A DNA stretch of 64,000 bases from NCBI GenBank assembly GCA_944320995.1, contig CALUJQ010000002.1, positions 1 through 64,000 of the forward strand. The letters run 5' to 3'. Source of the stretch: an uncultured Barnesiella sp. (GTDB taxonomy: Bacteria; Bacteroidota; Bacteroidia; Bacteroidales; Barnesiellaceae). Positions 17,352-26,036 of this stretch are shown in pieces. The translations under genes were made by a program, and so were the position numbers. The stretch's first letter is position 1; each line of letters starts with the position of its first letter. The notes under the pieces are model-generated. The model was not told where the DNA came from. It saw only the letters and a program-made list of their open reading frames with translations, and made no database searches.

Positions 17352-18191
17352 TTATTTTAATCCGATTCTTATAAACAAAGCCTTATGATCCGAAATTGTC
17401 GCATCGCCCTTTACCTGAACGACTTGCGTCCCCCAGTTTTGAGAAAGAGGCGTGAGGATATAATCATACCTCGATTGAGGATCTGCGGCCGGATAGGTGT
17501 TGTCGGTCGTGAACTTGCAAGAACGGCGATATTTTGCTTTCAAGAGATTGAAAACATTCCCCGATTCCTCTTCATGAATAGAAGCACAAATAACGATATT
17601 CTGCTTTACTTGATCGGCATAAGCAGCAAGGGCCTCGGCTTGGCGAACCCGTTTGCCGGCATCGTTCCTATCGAATTGGCAGGTAGCTATAAGCACCGTT
17701 TCTCCCGACCCCAGTTCATAAGGCATGGTGAGCAATACCAACTCGTCGTTTAAATTCACCCGCTCGGTCCCATAGAAACACTCCCGGACAAAAAGGGCTA
17801 CGCCTGTCTCCCCTCCATCGTCTTCCCCGACAGAAGCAAATACTCCTTGCCTGCGTTGTCCGTCTTTACTGCAACGGTAAGCGACCTCGGCTACCAAATT
17901 CTTTTTCCCGGTACGGGCCGTACCGTAATCGACATCCTGCAAAGCAACGACATCGGTGTTGTTTTCCTGAATAAACGTAACCAAAGGCTCTACACTGTAC
18001 GAGCCCGAAACCAAACCCTTATCGGCACTTAACGACAACAAAGAGAACGACCGGTCGCCCGACAGGGAAACCAATGTCTCCTCTTCACCACCGGTTCCAC
18101 CCGACCCCGGTAAACCGGGATCGGAAGAACCGCATGAGATCGTTAAAAACGATATGGATAAGCATAAAATGAATATACAACGAGTTTTCAT
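17352..18191 (-). CDS. Degenerate EEP-fold lipoprotein
   Basis: The 279-residue protein has a lipobox (FLTISC, Cys20) and a Gly-rich linker (PGSGGTGGEEE). It is a relative of the EEP hydrolases: VVALQDVDYG, RYDYILT and ISDHKALFI align with the usual VALQEV, D-x-I-F and SDH-P blocks. The GDxN block is replaced by CASIHEEE, and the N-terminal SFN block reads LLSLSADKG. Key metal and substrate residues are therefore missing while the SDH remains. A binding rather than catalytic role is possible. It lies directly downstream of susD, in the position usual for surface glycan-binding lipoproteins. Confidence 0.7.
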   Translation of the reverse strand: MKTRCIFILCLSISFLTISCGSSDPGLPGSGGTGGEEETLVSLSGDRSFSLLSLSADKGLVSGSYSVEPLVTFIQENNTDVVALQDVDYGTARTGKKNLVAEVAYRCSKDGQRRQGVFASVGEDDGGETGVALFVRECFYGTERVNLNDELVLLTMPYELGSGETVLIATCQFDRNDAGKRVRQAEALAAYADQVKQNIVICASIHEEESGNVFNLLKAKYRRSCKFTTDNTYPAADPQSRYDYILTPLSQNWGTQVVQVKGDATISDHKALFIRIGLK

Positions 18192-18241
18192 ATATAGATA
18201 GTTTAATGATATGCTACTATGCTACTACTATTGTCGGGCCA

Positions 18242-19900
18242 TTACCACCCGGGGTTATTGGGCAACAGATTGGGATTGCGCTGTGTTTGCGTGAACGGTA
18301 TCGGCCACAGATAATTCTTGGGATCTTCAAATCTACGACCCGTCATCAAAATCAGATTGCCTTCGCTGTCAGCATCAATATCTTTTACATAGACATATTC
18401 GCTGGCCGGAACCGTGCTCTTACGCATTCCCGTCACGTTTTTGGCCAACAAATCGCCTTGTTTCCAACGCATCAGGTCGAGATACCGCTCTCCTTCGAGA
18501 GCCAATTCTACCCGGCGTTCCCGACGGATCTCATCTCTCAGATTCAATCCATAGGCATTCAATGTGGTCAATACCATCTTGGGAGCATCGACCCGGTCGC
18601 GCAACAGATTTATCGACTTGTCTATATCGGATTGCGTGATGGCATCGCCTCGCATCTCTTTCGCCTCGATCCAGTTGAGCAACACTTCGGCATAACGCAT
18701 CAAGGGAATGGCATTTTGGTCCTTGTTATAGCGCGAAATAGCCGTCAACTCCACGAATTTCGTAAAATACCAGCCGGTAGTCGTACGGCAACTGGTCGCC
18801 GAGTTGGAAAATTTAGGCTGTTCATAAATCGTTTTCCCGGGATATCCGCCCCACTCTGCCCCCGGTTTCAATATAGTTTGAGCCATACGGGGATCGCGGT
18901 TGTTGAATATTGCTTCGTGGGTATTCTCGCGATAACGGCTGGCCGAGAGGGTGATAGGCAACCCGTTGCACAAATAGGTATCCATAAGCGAGCGTGTGGG
19001 CGCATAACGAGCCTCTTCGTTGGGCACTTGTAACTCACGGCTGAGGTTGTGGGTTTGACTGGCCTCTTCGCTATACAGACGGGTAACGATAAACTCACGG
19101 TTATTTTTATTGGTCACCGGGTTGGAAGCCAACGTGAACAATTCGTGATAAGTCGTTTCGGGATTTCCATTATCATACAACTTATGGAAGTTGGCATTCA
19201 TAACCTCTTCGGCCGAAGAAACAGCCTTGTCCCAACGCTCATGATACAAGGCAAACCGAGAGCAGAAAGCCCAAGCGGCCTCTTTGGTAGGACGTCCTAT
19301 TTCGTCATCGGTCAAATCCTTGGCATAAGGCAATGCGGCAGCAGCCCGGTCAAATTCATTGATAATCCACTCAATCAAAGTCTCCTTGTCGGTACGGGGA
19401 CCATACAGTTCCTCGTCACCCACGTCGATCGTTTTGGTCACCCAAGGCACATCGCCGAAAAAGTTGACCAAATAGCTATACAAGTAAGCTCTGATAAATA
19501 TCGCTTCACCGGCATATCTTTCCCGAATAGTTTCCGAGACATTTTGAGCGCGTTCATAATTCTCCAAGAAGTGGTTGCAACGCCGTATCCCGTCATAATC
19601 GCGTGTCCACTCCGAATTGATTACCGAAAGGTCGCTCGTAAAATTGCCGCTCCCGAGAGTTTTGTATTCCGAGGAACGTTCGCGGAACACATTATCTCCC
19701 AAAAACTCCATATCGACACTCTTGTCTTTGCCTCTCAAATAGTTGATACAAGCGTTGGAGGCCAATATCAAATGCTCCTCGGTCTCCCAATAAGTCTCAT
19801 CGGTAAGCTCGTCCAGCGGTATCCTGTCGAGGAAAGAGTCGTTACACCCGGATAAAACGAATACCGAACAGAGCAAAATTGTTAAATATCTTGTTTTCAT
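18242..19900 (-). CDS. SusD/RagB-family glycan-binding outer-membrane lipoprotein (PUL A)
   Basis: The 552-residue protein has a lipoprotein signal (FVLSGC, Cys19). The SusD plan follows: TPR-like helices holding ligand-binding insertions, WVTKTIDVGDEELYGPRTDKETLIEWI near 135-160, and the C-terminal RRERRVELALEGERYLDLMRW block (about 459-479). It ends with NPNLLPNNPGW, the usual SusD tail. It forms the lid of the SusC transporter encoded 34 bp upstream and presents a nutrient ligand. Which glycan it binds is unknown. Confidence 0.95.
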   Translation of the reverse strand: MKTRYLTILLCSVFVLSGCNDSFLDRIPLDELTDETYWETEEHLILASNACINYLRGKDKSVDMEFLGDNVFRERSSEYKTLGSGNFTSDLSVINSEWTRDYDGIRRCNHFLENYERAQNVSETIRERYAGEAIFIRAYLYSYLVNFFGDVPWVTKTIDVGDEELYGPRTDKETLIEWIINEFDRAAAALPYAKDLTDDEIGRPTKEAAWAFCSRFALYHERWDKAVSSAEEVMNANFHKLYDNGNPETTYHELFTLASNPVTNKNNREFIVTRLYSEEASQTHNLSRELQVPNEEARYAPTRSLMDTYLCNGLPITLSASRYRENTHEAIFNNRDPRMAQTILKPGAEWGGYPGKTIYEQPKFSNSATSCRTTTGWYFTKFVELTAISRYNKDQNAIPLMRYAEVLLNWIEAKEMRGDAITQSDIDKSINLLRDRVDAPKMVLTTLNAYGLNLRDEIRRERRVELALEGERYLDLMRWKQGDLLAKNVTGMRKSTVPASEYVYVKDIDADSEGNLILMTGRRFEDPKNYLWPIPFTQTQRNPNLLPNNPGW

Positions 19901-19934
19901 ATCGTATTTTCTTAATATTATTATACCGTCAAAA

Positions 19935-22900
19935 TTATTTGAATGTAATGCTCAATCCCAAAGAATACGACGACGTAATCGGATAATAACCTCCGTCACT
20001 CACCGGAATTTCAGGGTCATACGACGGGAAGAAATCGGTCAAGGTCCACAGATTTTCGCCCGAAAAATAGATTCTCAAATTCTCAATATGCAATTTGGAA
20101 ATGATTCCTTTGCGAGGAACCGTATAGCCTACTTGCAGATTTTTTATCCGCAAATACGATGCGTCTTCGATCCAGAAGGAAGAAAATTCGTCTCTGTTAT
20201 AAGTCTCGTCATAGGTAAAACGGGGATACGAGGCATGGGGATTCTGGTTCTCCCATGTCCAACGGTCGAGATGCGCTTTTTGCGGATAGTTGGCAAGTTC
20301 GGTAAACGCATGGCGTCCCATACCGCCTATATAACCGGCACATTTCCCCACACCTTGCAACAGCAAGCTGAAATCGAGGCCCCGCCAAGCGGCATTAAGC
20401 CCAATTGTATAATTGTATCGAGGGATAGAACTGCCTATATAACAACGATCCTCGGTAGGTGTAATTTTCCCGTCGCCATTCAAATCGACATATTTTATAT
20501 CACCCGGCTGAACTTTCGAACGATACTCCTCGATAATAGGAGTGGTTGCTTTGGGGGTATAGGTGTTTGTCGCGGCGTCATAGTCAAAATCATCGACGGT
20601 ATAAAGACCGTCCGATTTATAGCCCCAGAAAGCATCGATAGGATAACCTACCGCACGAATCTGGTTGCCGCTGAAATCATCGGCCGTGTTACCCATGCTC
20701 ACCACCTTGTTCTTCACATCGGCAAGAGAAAGAGTCACACCATAGGTAAAATCTTGCCCTATCCGGTCTTGCCACCCCAAGTTGATTTCCCAACCTTTGT
20801 TCTGTACCTTACCAGCATTCTGATAAGGTTCGCTCACACCCAACACATCGGGAAGATTCACCTTCAACAAAATATCGTCGGTATTCTTGATATAGTAATC
20901 GGCGGTCAACGACAGGCGGTTATTCAACAAATTGACATCTATACCTATGTTGGTCATCTGTATCGACTCCCAAGAGAGTATGTTGTTCGATGCCTCGCTC
21001 TGCTGCATCGACGAAGTGATCTCCCCACCGATAGGCATATTCGAGGTCGAGGGTTGAATCAAAGCCATATAGGGATACAACGAAGAGGTATATTGGTTTC
21101 CCAACGTACCGTATGAGGCCCGTATCTTCAAGTTGTCGAGCCAACCGCGGGTCGGCTCCATAAACGACTCCTCGGACATACGCCAAGCGACCGAAGCCGA
21201 CGGGAAATAACCGCCTCGACAACTTTTGTGGAAACGCGACGACAAGTCGTACCGTAAATTGGCCTCTACCAAGTAGCGGTCGTTATAGTTGTAGTTCACA
21301 CGACCGAATCCCGAACGAATGGCCCAATGGTTGTCATATCCGCTGTTGGTTTGCAAATCGGTTCCGGCATTCAGCACATGCAAGTCATTGGACACCAAAT
21401 CCTGACGACTGGCCTCCATTTGCTGATAAAGTTCCCACTCTTGCGAGAAACCGGCCAAAATATGGAACGAGTGTTTCCCTATGGTCTTGTCGTAATCGGC
21501 CTGTGCCATTAGATTTTGATAACGTTGTGCAATGTCCCGTTGACTGAATTTGCTCGTATTCGCCGTATATGCCAACGGAGTATCGGTATCGGGATAAAAG
21601 TGTTGTATGATATTCTGTTGCTGTTTGCGCAGCACATCGACCAGCCGGGTGGCATACTGTACCTTAGCCGTCAACCCATCGATGATTTTCAACCCGGCGC
21701 TGAAATTCAATGCCGTCTCCCGTTTGTGATAGTTAATGAATCCGCCATCGTAGGCTTGTGCAATAGGGTTTCCCGAACTACCGCCATATCCCCATTGTCC
21801 GTCGGTAAATTTTACAGGAGTCAAAGGAGAAGAGCGAAGCGCTTGATAAAAGAGTCCTGAACTACCGCTGTCGCTCGTCGCCGGCGTCCAGTTATCGACA
21901 TCGGTATAACTCACATTGCCATCGATGGTCAATCGGTCGAAAAGTTCGGTATTCAATTTCATTCTCACATTGTTCCGGGAAGCATGGTAACCATTGCCAA
22001 CCATCAAACCCGAGGTGGAAAGATTTCCGTAAGAGAGGTAATACCCCATCGACTTATTCCCTCCGTTGATATTGACGTTATGCCCGTGTTGCGGCGCATA
22101 GTCGCGCGTAATCTCCTTGATCCAGTTGGTATTGGCCCGAAAGTTAGGGTCGGTTCCATTGATCACGGCATCTATATCATCTTGGGTATAGCCCCAACTC
22201 TTGTTCACATTGGAAGTTGCCTCTTTCAACAGGGTAAGGTATTCGACAGCGTCGAGCATTTCGGGCATGGCCGTCGGAGTTTGCAAAGCGAAATATCCGG
22301 TGTAACTAACGGTAGGCTTCACTTCTCGGGCAGCCTTACGGGTAGTAATCAAGATGACGCCATTGGCAGCTCTCGATCCATAGATAGCCGACGAAGCGGC
22401 ATCTTTCAACACCGATACCGACTCAATATCATCGGGATTCAACGTATTCATGTCACCCTCGACTCCATCGATAAGAATCAACGGGTCGGAGTTGTTCAAC
22501 GTCCCCACACCGCGTACCCGTATCGACGAGTTGCTATCGCCGGGACGGTTGGTTGTCGTGACAATAGAGACTCCCGGCAGAAGACCTTGCAAGCCGGTCG
22601 TCACGTTGGCGATAGGACGATTGGCCAAAACCTCGTGGTTGACCGACGCAACCGATCCGGTCAAATTGATTTTCTTCTGCACCCCGTAACCTACGACAAC
22701 AACCTCGTCCATTAAATTATTGTCTTCGCTCAACCTGATTTCTATGGAACTGCTGTTCCCTACCGGAATCTCGGTTTTTTTATAACCGATCGAAGAGACG
22801 ACCAACAGGTCGTTCCCCGAAACGTTGTTAATCGAAAATTGCCCGTCTATATTGGTCGAAGTCCCGTTTGAAGAGCCTTTCACGATAATACTGGCTCCGA

Positions 22901-23267
22901 CAATTCCATCGCCTTTTTGGTCAACGACTTTTCCCGAAACCGAACGAGTCATTTTGCCCGACTGTTGCTTGGAAAGTAAAACAACTACATTATCGGCTCT
23001 CTTTTCATAGGTGATGTTTGTCCCGGCCAACAATTGAGACATCGTCTCTTCCAAAGAGGCATCATGGGTCTTCACAGTCACAAGTTTATCGAGACCTTCC
23101 AACTCTACATTGTAAAAGAAACTGTAATCGCTCGATCGCTCGATCTGTTTAAGAGCTTCTTTCAACGGCTTATTGTTTATGTCCACTGTTATCTGCGCCT
23201 GTATATTCCATGTGAAAAGCACAAACAGTACACACAGCCACCTCATCTTAAAATGGTTTGATTTCAT
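19935..23267 (-). CDS. SusC/RagA-family TonB-dependent transporter with STN domain (PUL A)
   Basis: The 1110-residue protein has a signal peptide (MKSNHFKMRWLCVLFVLF), an STN (secretin/TonB N-terminal) domain (about 25-85) that contacts a FecR protein, and a carboxypeptidase-D-like domain (about 105-185, SGKVVDQKGDGIVGASI). Next come a TonB box/plug (DEVVVVGYG at about 188) and a 22-stranded barrel ending in an aromatic-rich C-terminus. It imports oligosaccharides or other large ligands. The STN domain together with upstream fecR and sigma genes indicates trans-envelope signalling. An in-frame codon at 23312 adds a non-signal-like N-terminus, so 23267 is preferred. Confidence 0.95.
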   Translation of the reverse strand: MKSNHFKMRWLCVLFVLFTWNIQAQITVDINNKPLKEALKQIERSSDYSFFYNVELEGLDKLVTVKTHDASLEETMSQLLAGTNITYEKRADNVVVLLSKQQSGKMTRSVSGKVVDQKGDGIVGASIIVKGSSNGTSTNIDGQFSINNVSGNDLLVVSSIGYKKTEIPVGNSSSIEIRLSEDNNLMDEVVVVGYGVQKKINLTGSVASVNHEVLANRPIANVTTGLQGLLPGVSIVTTTNRPGDSNSSIRVRGVGTLNNSDPLILIDGVEGDMNTLNPDDIESVSVLKDAASSAIYGSRAANGVILITTRKAAREVKPTVSYTGYFALQTPTAMPEMLDAVEYLTLLKEATSNVNKSWGYTQDDIDAVINGTDPNFRANTNWIKEITRDYAPQHGHNVNINGGNKSMGYYLSYGNLSTSGLMVGNGYHASRNNVRMKLNTELFDRLTIDGNVSYTDVDNWTPATSDSGSSGLFYQALRSSPLTPVKFTDGQWGYGGSSGNPIAQAYDGGFINYHKRETALNFSAGLKIIDGLTAKVQYATRLVDVLRKQQQNIIQHFYPDTDTPLAYTANTSKFSQRDIAQRYQNLMAQADYDKTIGKHSFHILAGFSQEWELYQQMEASRQDLVSNDLHVLNAGTDLQTNSGYDNHWAIRSGFGRVNYNYNDRYLVEANLRYDLSSRFHKSCRGGYFPSASVAWRMSEESFMEPTRGWLDNLKIRASYGTLGNQYTSSLYPYMALIQPSTSNMPIGGEITSSMQQSEASNNILSWESIQMTNIGIDVNLLNNRLSLTADYYIKNTDDILLKVNLPDVLGVSEPYQNAGKVQNKGWEINLGWQDRIGQDFTYGVTLSLADVKNKVVSMGNTADDFSGNQIRAVGYPIDAFWGYKSDGLYTVDDFDYDAATNTYTPKATTPIIEEYRSKVQPGDIKYVDLNGDGKITPTEDRCYIGSSIPRYNYTIGLNAAWRGLDFSLLLQGVGKCAGYIGGMGRHAFTELANYPQKAHLDRWTWENQNPHASYPRFTYDETYNRDEFSSFWIEDASYLRIKNLQVGYTVPRKGIISKLHIENLRIYFSGENLWTLTDFFPSYDPEIPVSDGGYYPITSSYSLGLSITFK

Positions 23268-23500
23268 ACGTTTTTCATTTTCTTTGATTAAAAAGATATT
23301 AGCAAAAGGCATCTGTAATAATGTGTGTGTTTAATTTTTCATCGTCTATTAGTTATACAGACCACCTCCCGCGATTATCCAACCCTATTTCTTATTTAAC
23401 ATTTCATAACACTTTAATTGCAAAACAAAACAAGCCCTACCCGGCCAACTGCCGGGAACTCACCTCCCACCCTGTGGAAGTAAAATGGAAGAGCTATATT

Positions 23501-24478
23501 TTACTTTTTACGAAGCACAATTACCGAATCGCATATCTCATAACGTAGAGACGAGGTCATCGATAAAATATCCAGAGCATTGGTTATACCCCCGCTTCCT
23601 ATCGAGCCGGTAAAGACATATTGTTCTTTGGGGAATCCTTCATCGAAAACAATCTTGACATTATACACCCGGGACAGAACTTTAACAATATTGTCCAACG
23701 ACTCATTTTCAAAGCGCAAATTCCCGTCGGTCCACTCGACATAATCTTTTGAATAGACCTTGGCGACACGCATCAAACCCGTGCTTTTGTTATAGACCAA
23801 CTTTTCGTTGGGACTCATCGTATAGCGGCTCTTTTCAGATGTCACATCGACCTTTCCCGTCAACAAGACTACCGAAACTTCGTTTTCATTTTTATAGGCA
23901 CACACGTCGAAAGAGGTTCCCAAAACCGTAATCTCGAGACCTGCCGCCTTCACGACAAATGGTCTACTTTTATCGGGTGTCACCTCGAAATAAGCCTCAC
24001 CATCAAGTTCGATAACCCGCTTCTTTTGGTTAAAATCTTGGGGATAACTAATTTGTGAAGCCGAATTGATATTTACTTTCGTTCCATCGGGCAACTGAGC
24101 CTTGGCCCGTTCACCCCTATCGGCCGAAACAATCAGCGGAAGTGTATCCGACGACATAGTCCGGCTTAATTCATATACCGTCAACGCGGCGATTATCGGC
24201 AGGCAAATAATCGCCGCCCAACGCATTGCCGAGACAAACATCTTACGCTTATAAAACGGGACCCTCTCTCGGGAATCTATTGACTCCTTAATGCGGGCAT
24301 ATAACCGATCATAAACCTCTTGATCGATATGCGAATCGCACTTCTCGATTTCACGCATCAACCACCGGTCGAGCGAATCGTTGGTCTTGATCCAATCGCA
24401 CAACTCCTTCACCTCGGCCGGAGAAGCATTCCCTTCAAGGTAGCGTTCGATAAGTATTTTAAGATATTCTTTTTCCAT
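23501..24478 (-). CDS. FecR-family anti-sigma factor (PUL A)
   Basis: The 325-residue inner-membrane protein has a cytoplasmic N-terminal sigma-binding part (1-88), one membrane segment (about 89-107, WAAIICLPIIAALTVYEL) and a periplasmic FecR domain (about 125-220, AQLPDGTKVNINSASQISYP). The C-terminal domain (about 255-325, LRFENESLDNIVKVLSRVYNVKIVF) receives the signal from the STN domain. It holds the adjacent sigma factor inactive until the SusC transporter binds ligand. Confidence 0.92.
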   Translation of the reverse strand: MEKEYLKILIERYLEGNASPAEVKELCDWIKTNDSLDRWLMREIEKCDSHIDQEVYDRLYARIKESIDSRERVPFYKRKMFVSAMRWAAIICLPIIAALTVYELSRTMSSDTLPLIVSADRGERAKAQLPDGTKVNINSASQISYPQDFNQKKRVIELDGEAYFEVTPDKSRPFVVKAAGLEITVLGTSFDVCAYKNENEVSVVLLTGKVDVTSEKSRYTMSPNEKLVYNKSTGLMRVAKVYSKDYVEWTDGNLRFENESLDNIVKVLSRVYNVKIVFDEGFPKEQYVFTGSIGSGGITNALDILSMTSSLRYEICDSVIVLRKK

Positions 24479-24532
24479 CTCTCTTTTACATAGTATAAAA
24501 ATAGGCCAAGCGATGTATCCAATCCCAAATTG

Positions 24533-25153
24533 TTAAACATTATTAATAAATATCATGGATAACACTAATGTCAATAATTCGTCATAATGAGCCATCAGTT
24601 TATCCCGCATAAATTTAAGGGCCAACGACAACTGTGTTGCCACCGTGCTTTCCGATATATTCAACTCGGTCGCTATTTCTTTATTGGTAAAATGGTTGCG
24701 TTTACTCAAAATAAATATCTTTTTCCGCGACGGGGGAAGCTCTTCTGCAAGCCGGTCTATATACTCTTGCAACAATTTATCATCTAATATGTCATCAGAG
24801 TCATCTCTATATTTTTCGGACGATTCAAGCACATATTCTGCATAAATATATTCTATTGTCCGATGCTGATATACATTCATCAACAAATTCTTGGCAATCG
24901 TACACAGATAGGCTATCAATGATTTGTCGGGATCGACCTGCGCGTGAATCTCCCAAAGCCTCACAAAAGTCCGCTGAACGATCTCTTCGGCCAAATAGGT
25001 ATCTCCGCCCGATATCTTCATCACAAAATTGTATAATTTCCCACTATACAACTTGTACACCTTCTCAAAAGCATCGATCGAACCCGATTGAAGACCTATA
25101 ATAATATTTTCATATCCGTTTCTCAACTCTAAAAAATGCCCTATTTTGTGCAA
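24533..25153 (-). CDS. ECF-type RNA polymerase sigma-70 factor (PUL A)
   Basis: The 206-residue protein has region 2 (AFEKVYKLYSGKLYNFVMKIS, then AEEIVQRTFVRLWEI) and region 4 (LPPSRKKIFILSKRNHFTNKEIATELNISESTVATQLSLALKFM). It should direct transcription of the downstream susCD genes once released by FecR. No ATG fits the N-terminus: the first codon is TTG at 25153, with another TTG at 25126 as an alternative. A TAnnTTTG box lies at 25177-25170, so the gene itself is probably read by the housekeeping sigma. Confidence 0.88.
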   Translation of the reverse strand: MHKIGHFLELRNGYENIIIGLQSGSIDAFEKVYKLYSGKLYNFVMKISGGDTYLAEEIVQRTFVRLWEIHAQVDPDKSLIAYLCTIAKNLLMNVYQHRTIEYIYAEYVLESSEKYRDDSDDILDDKLLQEYIDRLAEELPPSRKKIFILSKRNHFTNKEIATELNISESTVATQLSLALKFMRDKLMAHYDELLTLVLSMIFINNV

Positions 25154-25169
25154 ATGTAAATTATCTGCA

Positions 25170-25177
25170 CAAAAATA
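25170..25177 (-). promoter_or_regulatory. -7 box of the PUL A sigma gene
   Basis: The minus strand reads TATTTTTG. The predicted mRNA start (about 25163) leaves only about 10 nt before the TTG at 25153, which slightly favours the TTG at 25126. Confidence 0.4.
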
Positions 25178-25243
25178 TTATTATCCCTATATTTTTTTTC
25201 TATTAAACTTTTACCTAAAACAACAAATATCCGGTTCTAACCC

Positions 25244-25846
25244 TCAATACCTCATTAACCGTTGAAGTGCGTTTTCCACCTCATACGACGAGGTGAAATT
25301 GGGTTGTACAACAATGCGATTGTTCCGATCGATAGCTCCCCATCGACCTCTTTTCACTTCCACAATCGCATAACCATCACGGTTGAATGACCGCGCATTG
25401 TAATACTGCGGTTTAATAAACCAATTCCCATAATAATCAAGGAAACCATACAGCCCACTGTTTGGATCACGTTCCTTCCACAATTCTATTCCCCGCAACC
25501 GTCCTTTCGCCAACGAAAGGATTGCCGCATCGACGTCATAGCTATTGGTAAAATTAAAATTTATCACGGTCTTACCGACCATATTGATCGCTCCGTATCG
25601 ATAACCGATCCGGACTCGAGCCAACCCATTCGAACTGAAATTCTGTGCTGCTTGAAATTTCGGCTGTATTGCCCAAAAGCCCAAATCGTTGACATACCCA
25701 TACAAGCCGGTCGCCGGGTCTTCGACAGCTGTCAACCTACGAGTTATATCCGATGAATACGAACTCCCCGTATGAAAAAAAGGAACGATTCCTGTACAGG
25801 AAACAATAAACGACATCGAAACAAACATTAACAACACGTATCTCAT
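25244..25846 (-). CDS. WG-repeat lipoprotein
   Basis: The 200-residue protein has a lipoprotein signal (SFIVSC, Cys17) and four WG/KWG-type repeat units: GLYGYVNDLGFWAIQPKF, YRYGAINMVGKTVI, GLYGFLDYYGNWFIKPQY and GRWGAIDRNNRIVVQPNF. The units fall into two similar halves, each ending in SYDVDAAI or SYEVENAL. Such proteins are beta-rich and surface or periplasmic; no activity is known. It lies alone between the two PULs with its own strong promoter. Confidence 0.8.
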   Translation of the reverse strand: MRYVLLMFVSMSFIVSCTGIVPFFHTGSSYSSDITRRLTAVEDPATGLYGYVNDLGFWAIQPKFQAAQNFSSNGLARVRIGYRYGAINMVGKTVINFNFTNSYDVDAAILSLAKGRLRGIELWKERDPNSGLYGFLDYYGNWFIKPQYYNARSFNRDGYAIVEVKRGRWGAIDRNNRIVVQPNFTSSYEVENALQRLMRY

Positions 25847-25904
25847 GAGATTTGATTTTTAAGGTTTTAATACTTTTTCCTATCTCCCCTCTTTCTCAAT
25901 AGGA

Positions 25905-25935
25905 CAAATATAGTAAACTATTTTTAAAAATCAAA
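25905..25935 (-). promoter_or_regulatory. Promoter of the WG-repeat gene
   Basis: On the minus strand TTTG (25935-25932) and TATATTTG (25912-25905) are separated by 19 bp, an almost ideal Bacteroidota promoter. The leader to the ATG at 25846 would be about 50 nt. Confidence 0.7.
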
Positions 25936-26036
25936 TCCCCGATAGAGACTGTGCCCCATGAAAACAAAAAGAAATGAATTCAAGGGATTTAACCTACCCC
26001 TCTATCCCGTCCTATTAAGACTTTTTTCTACCGAAA

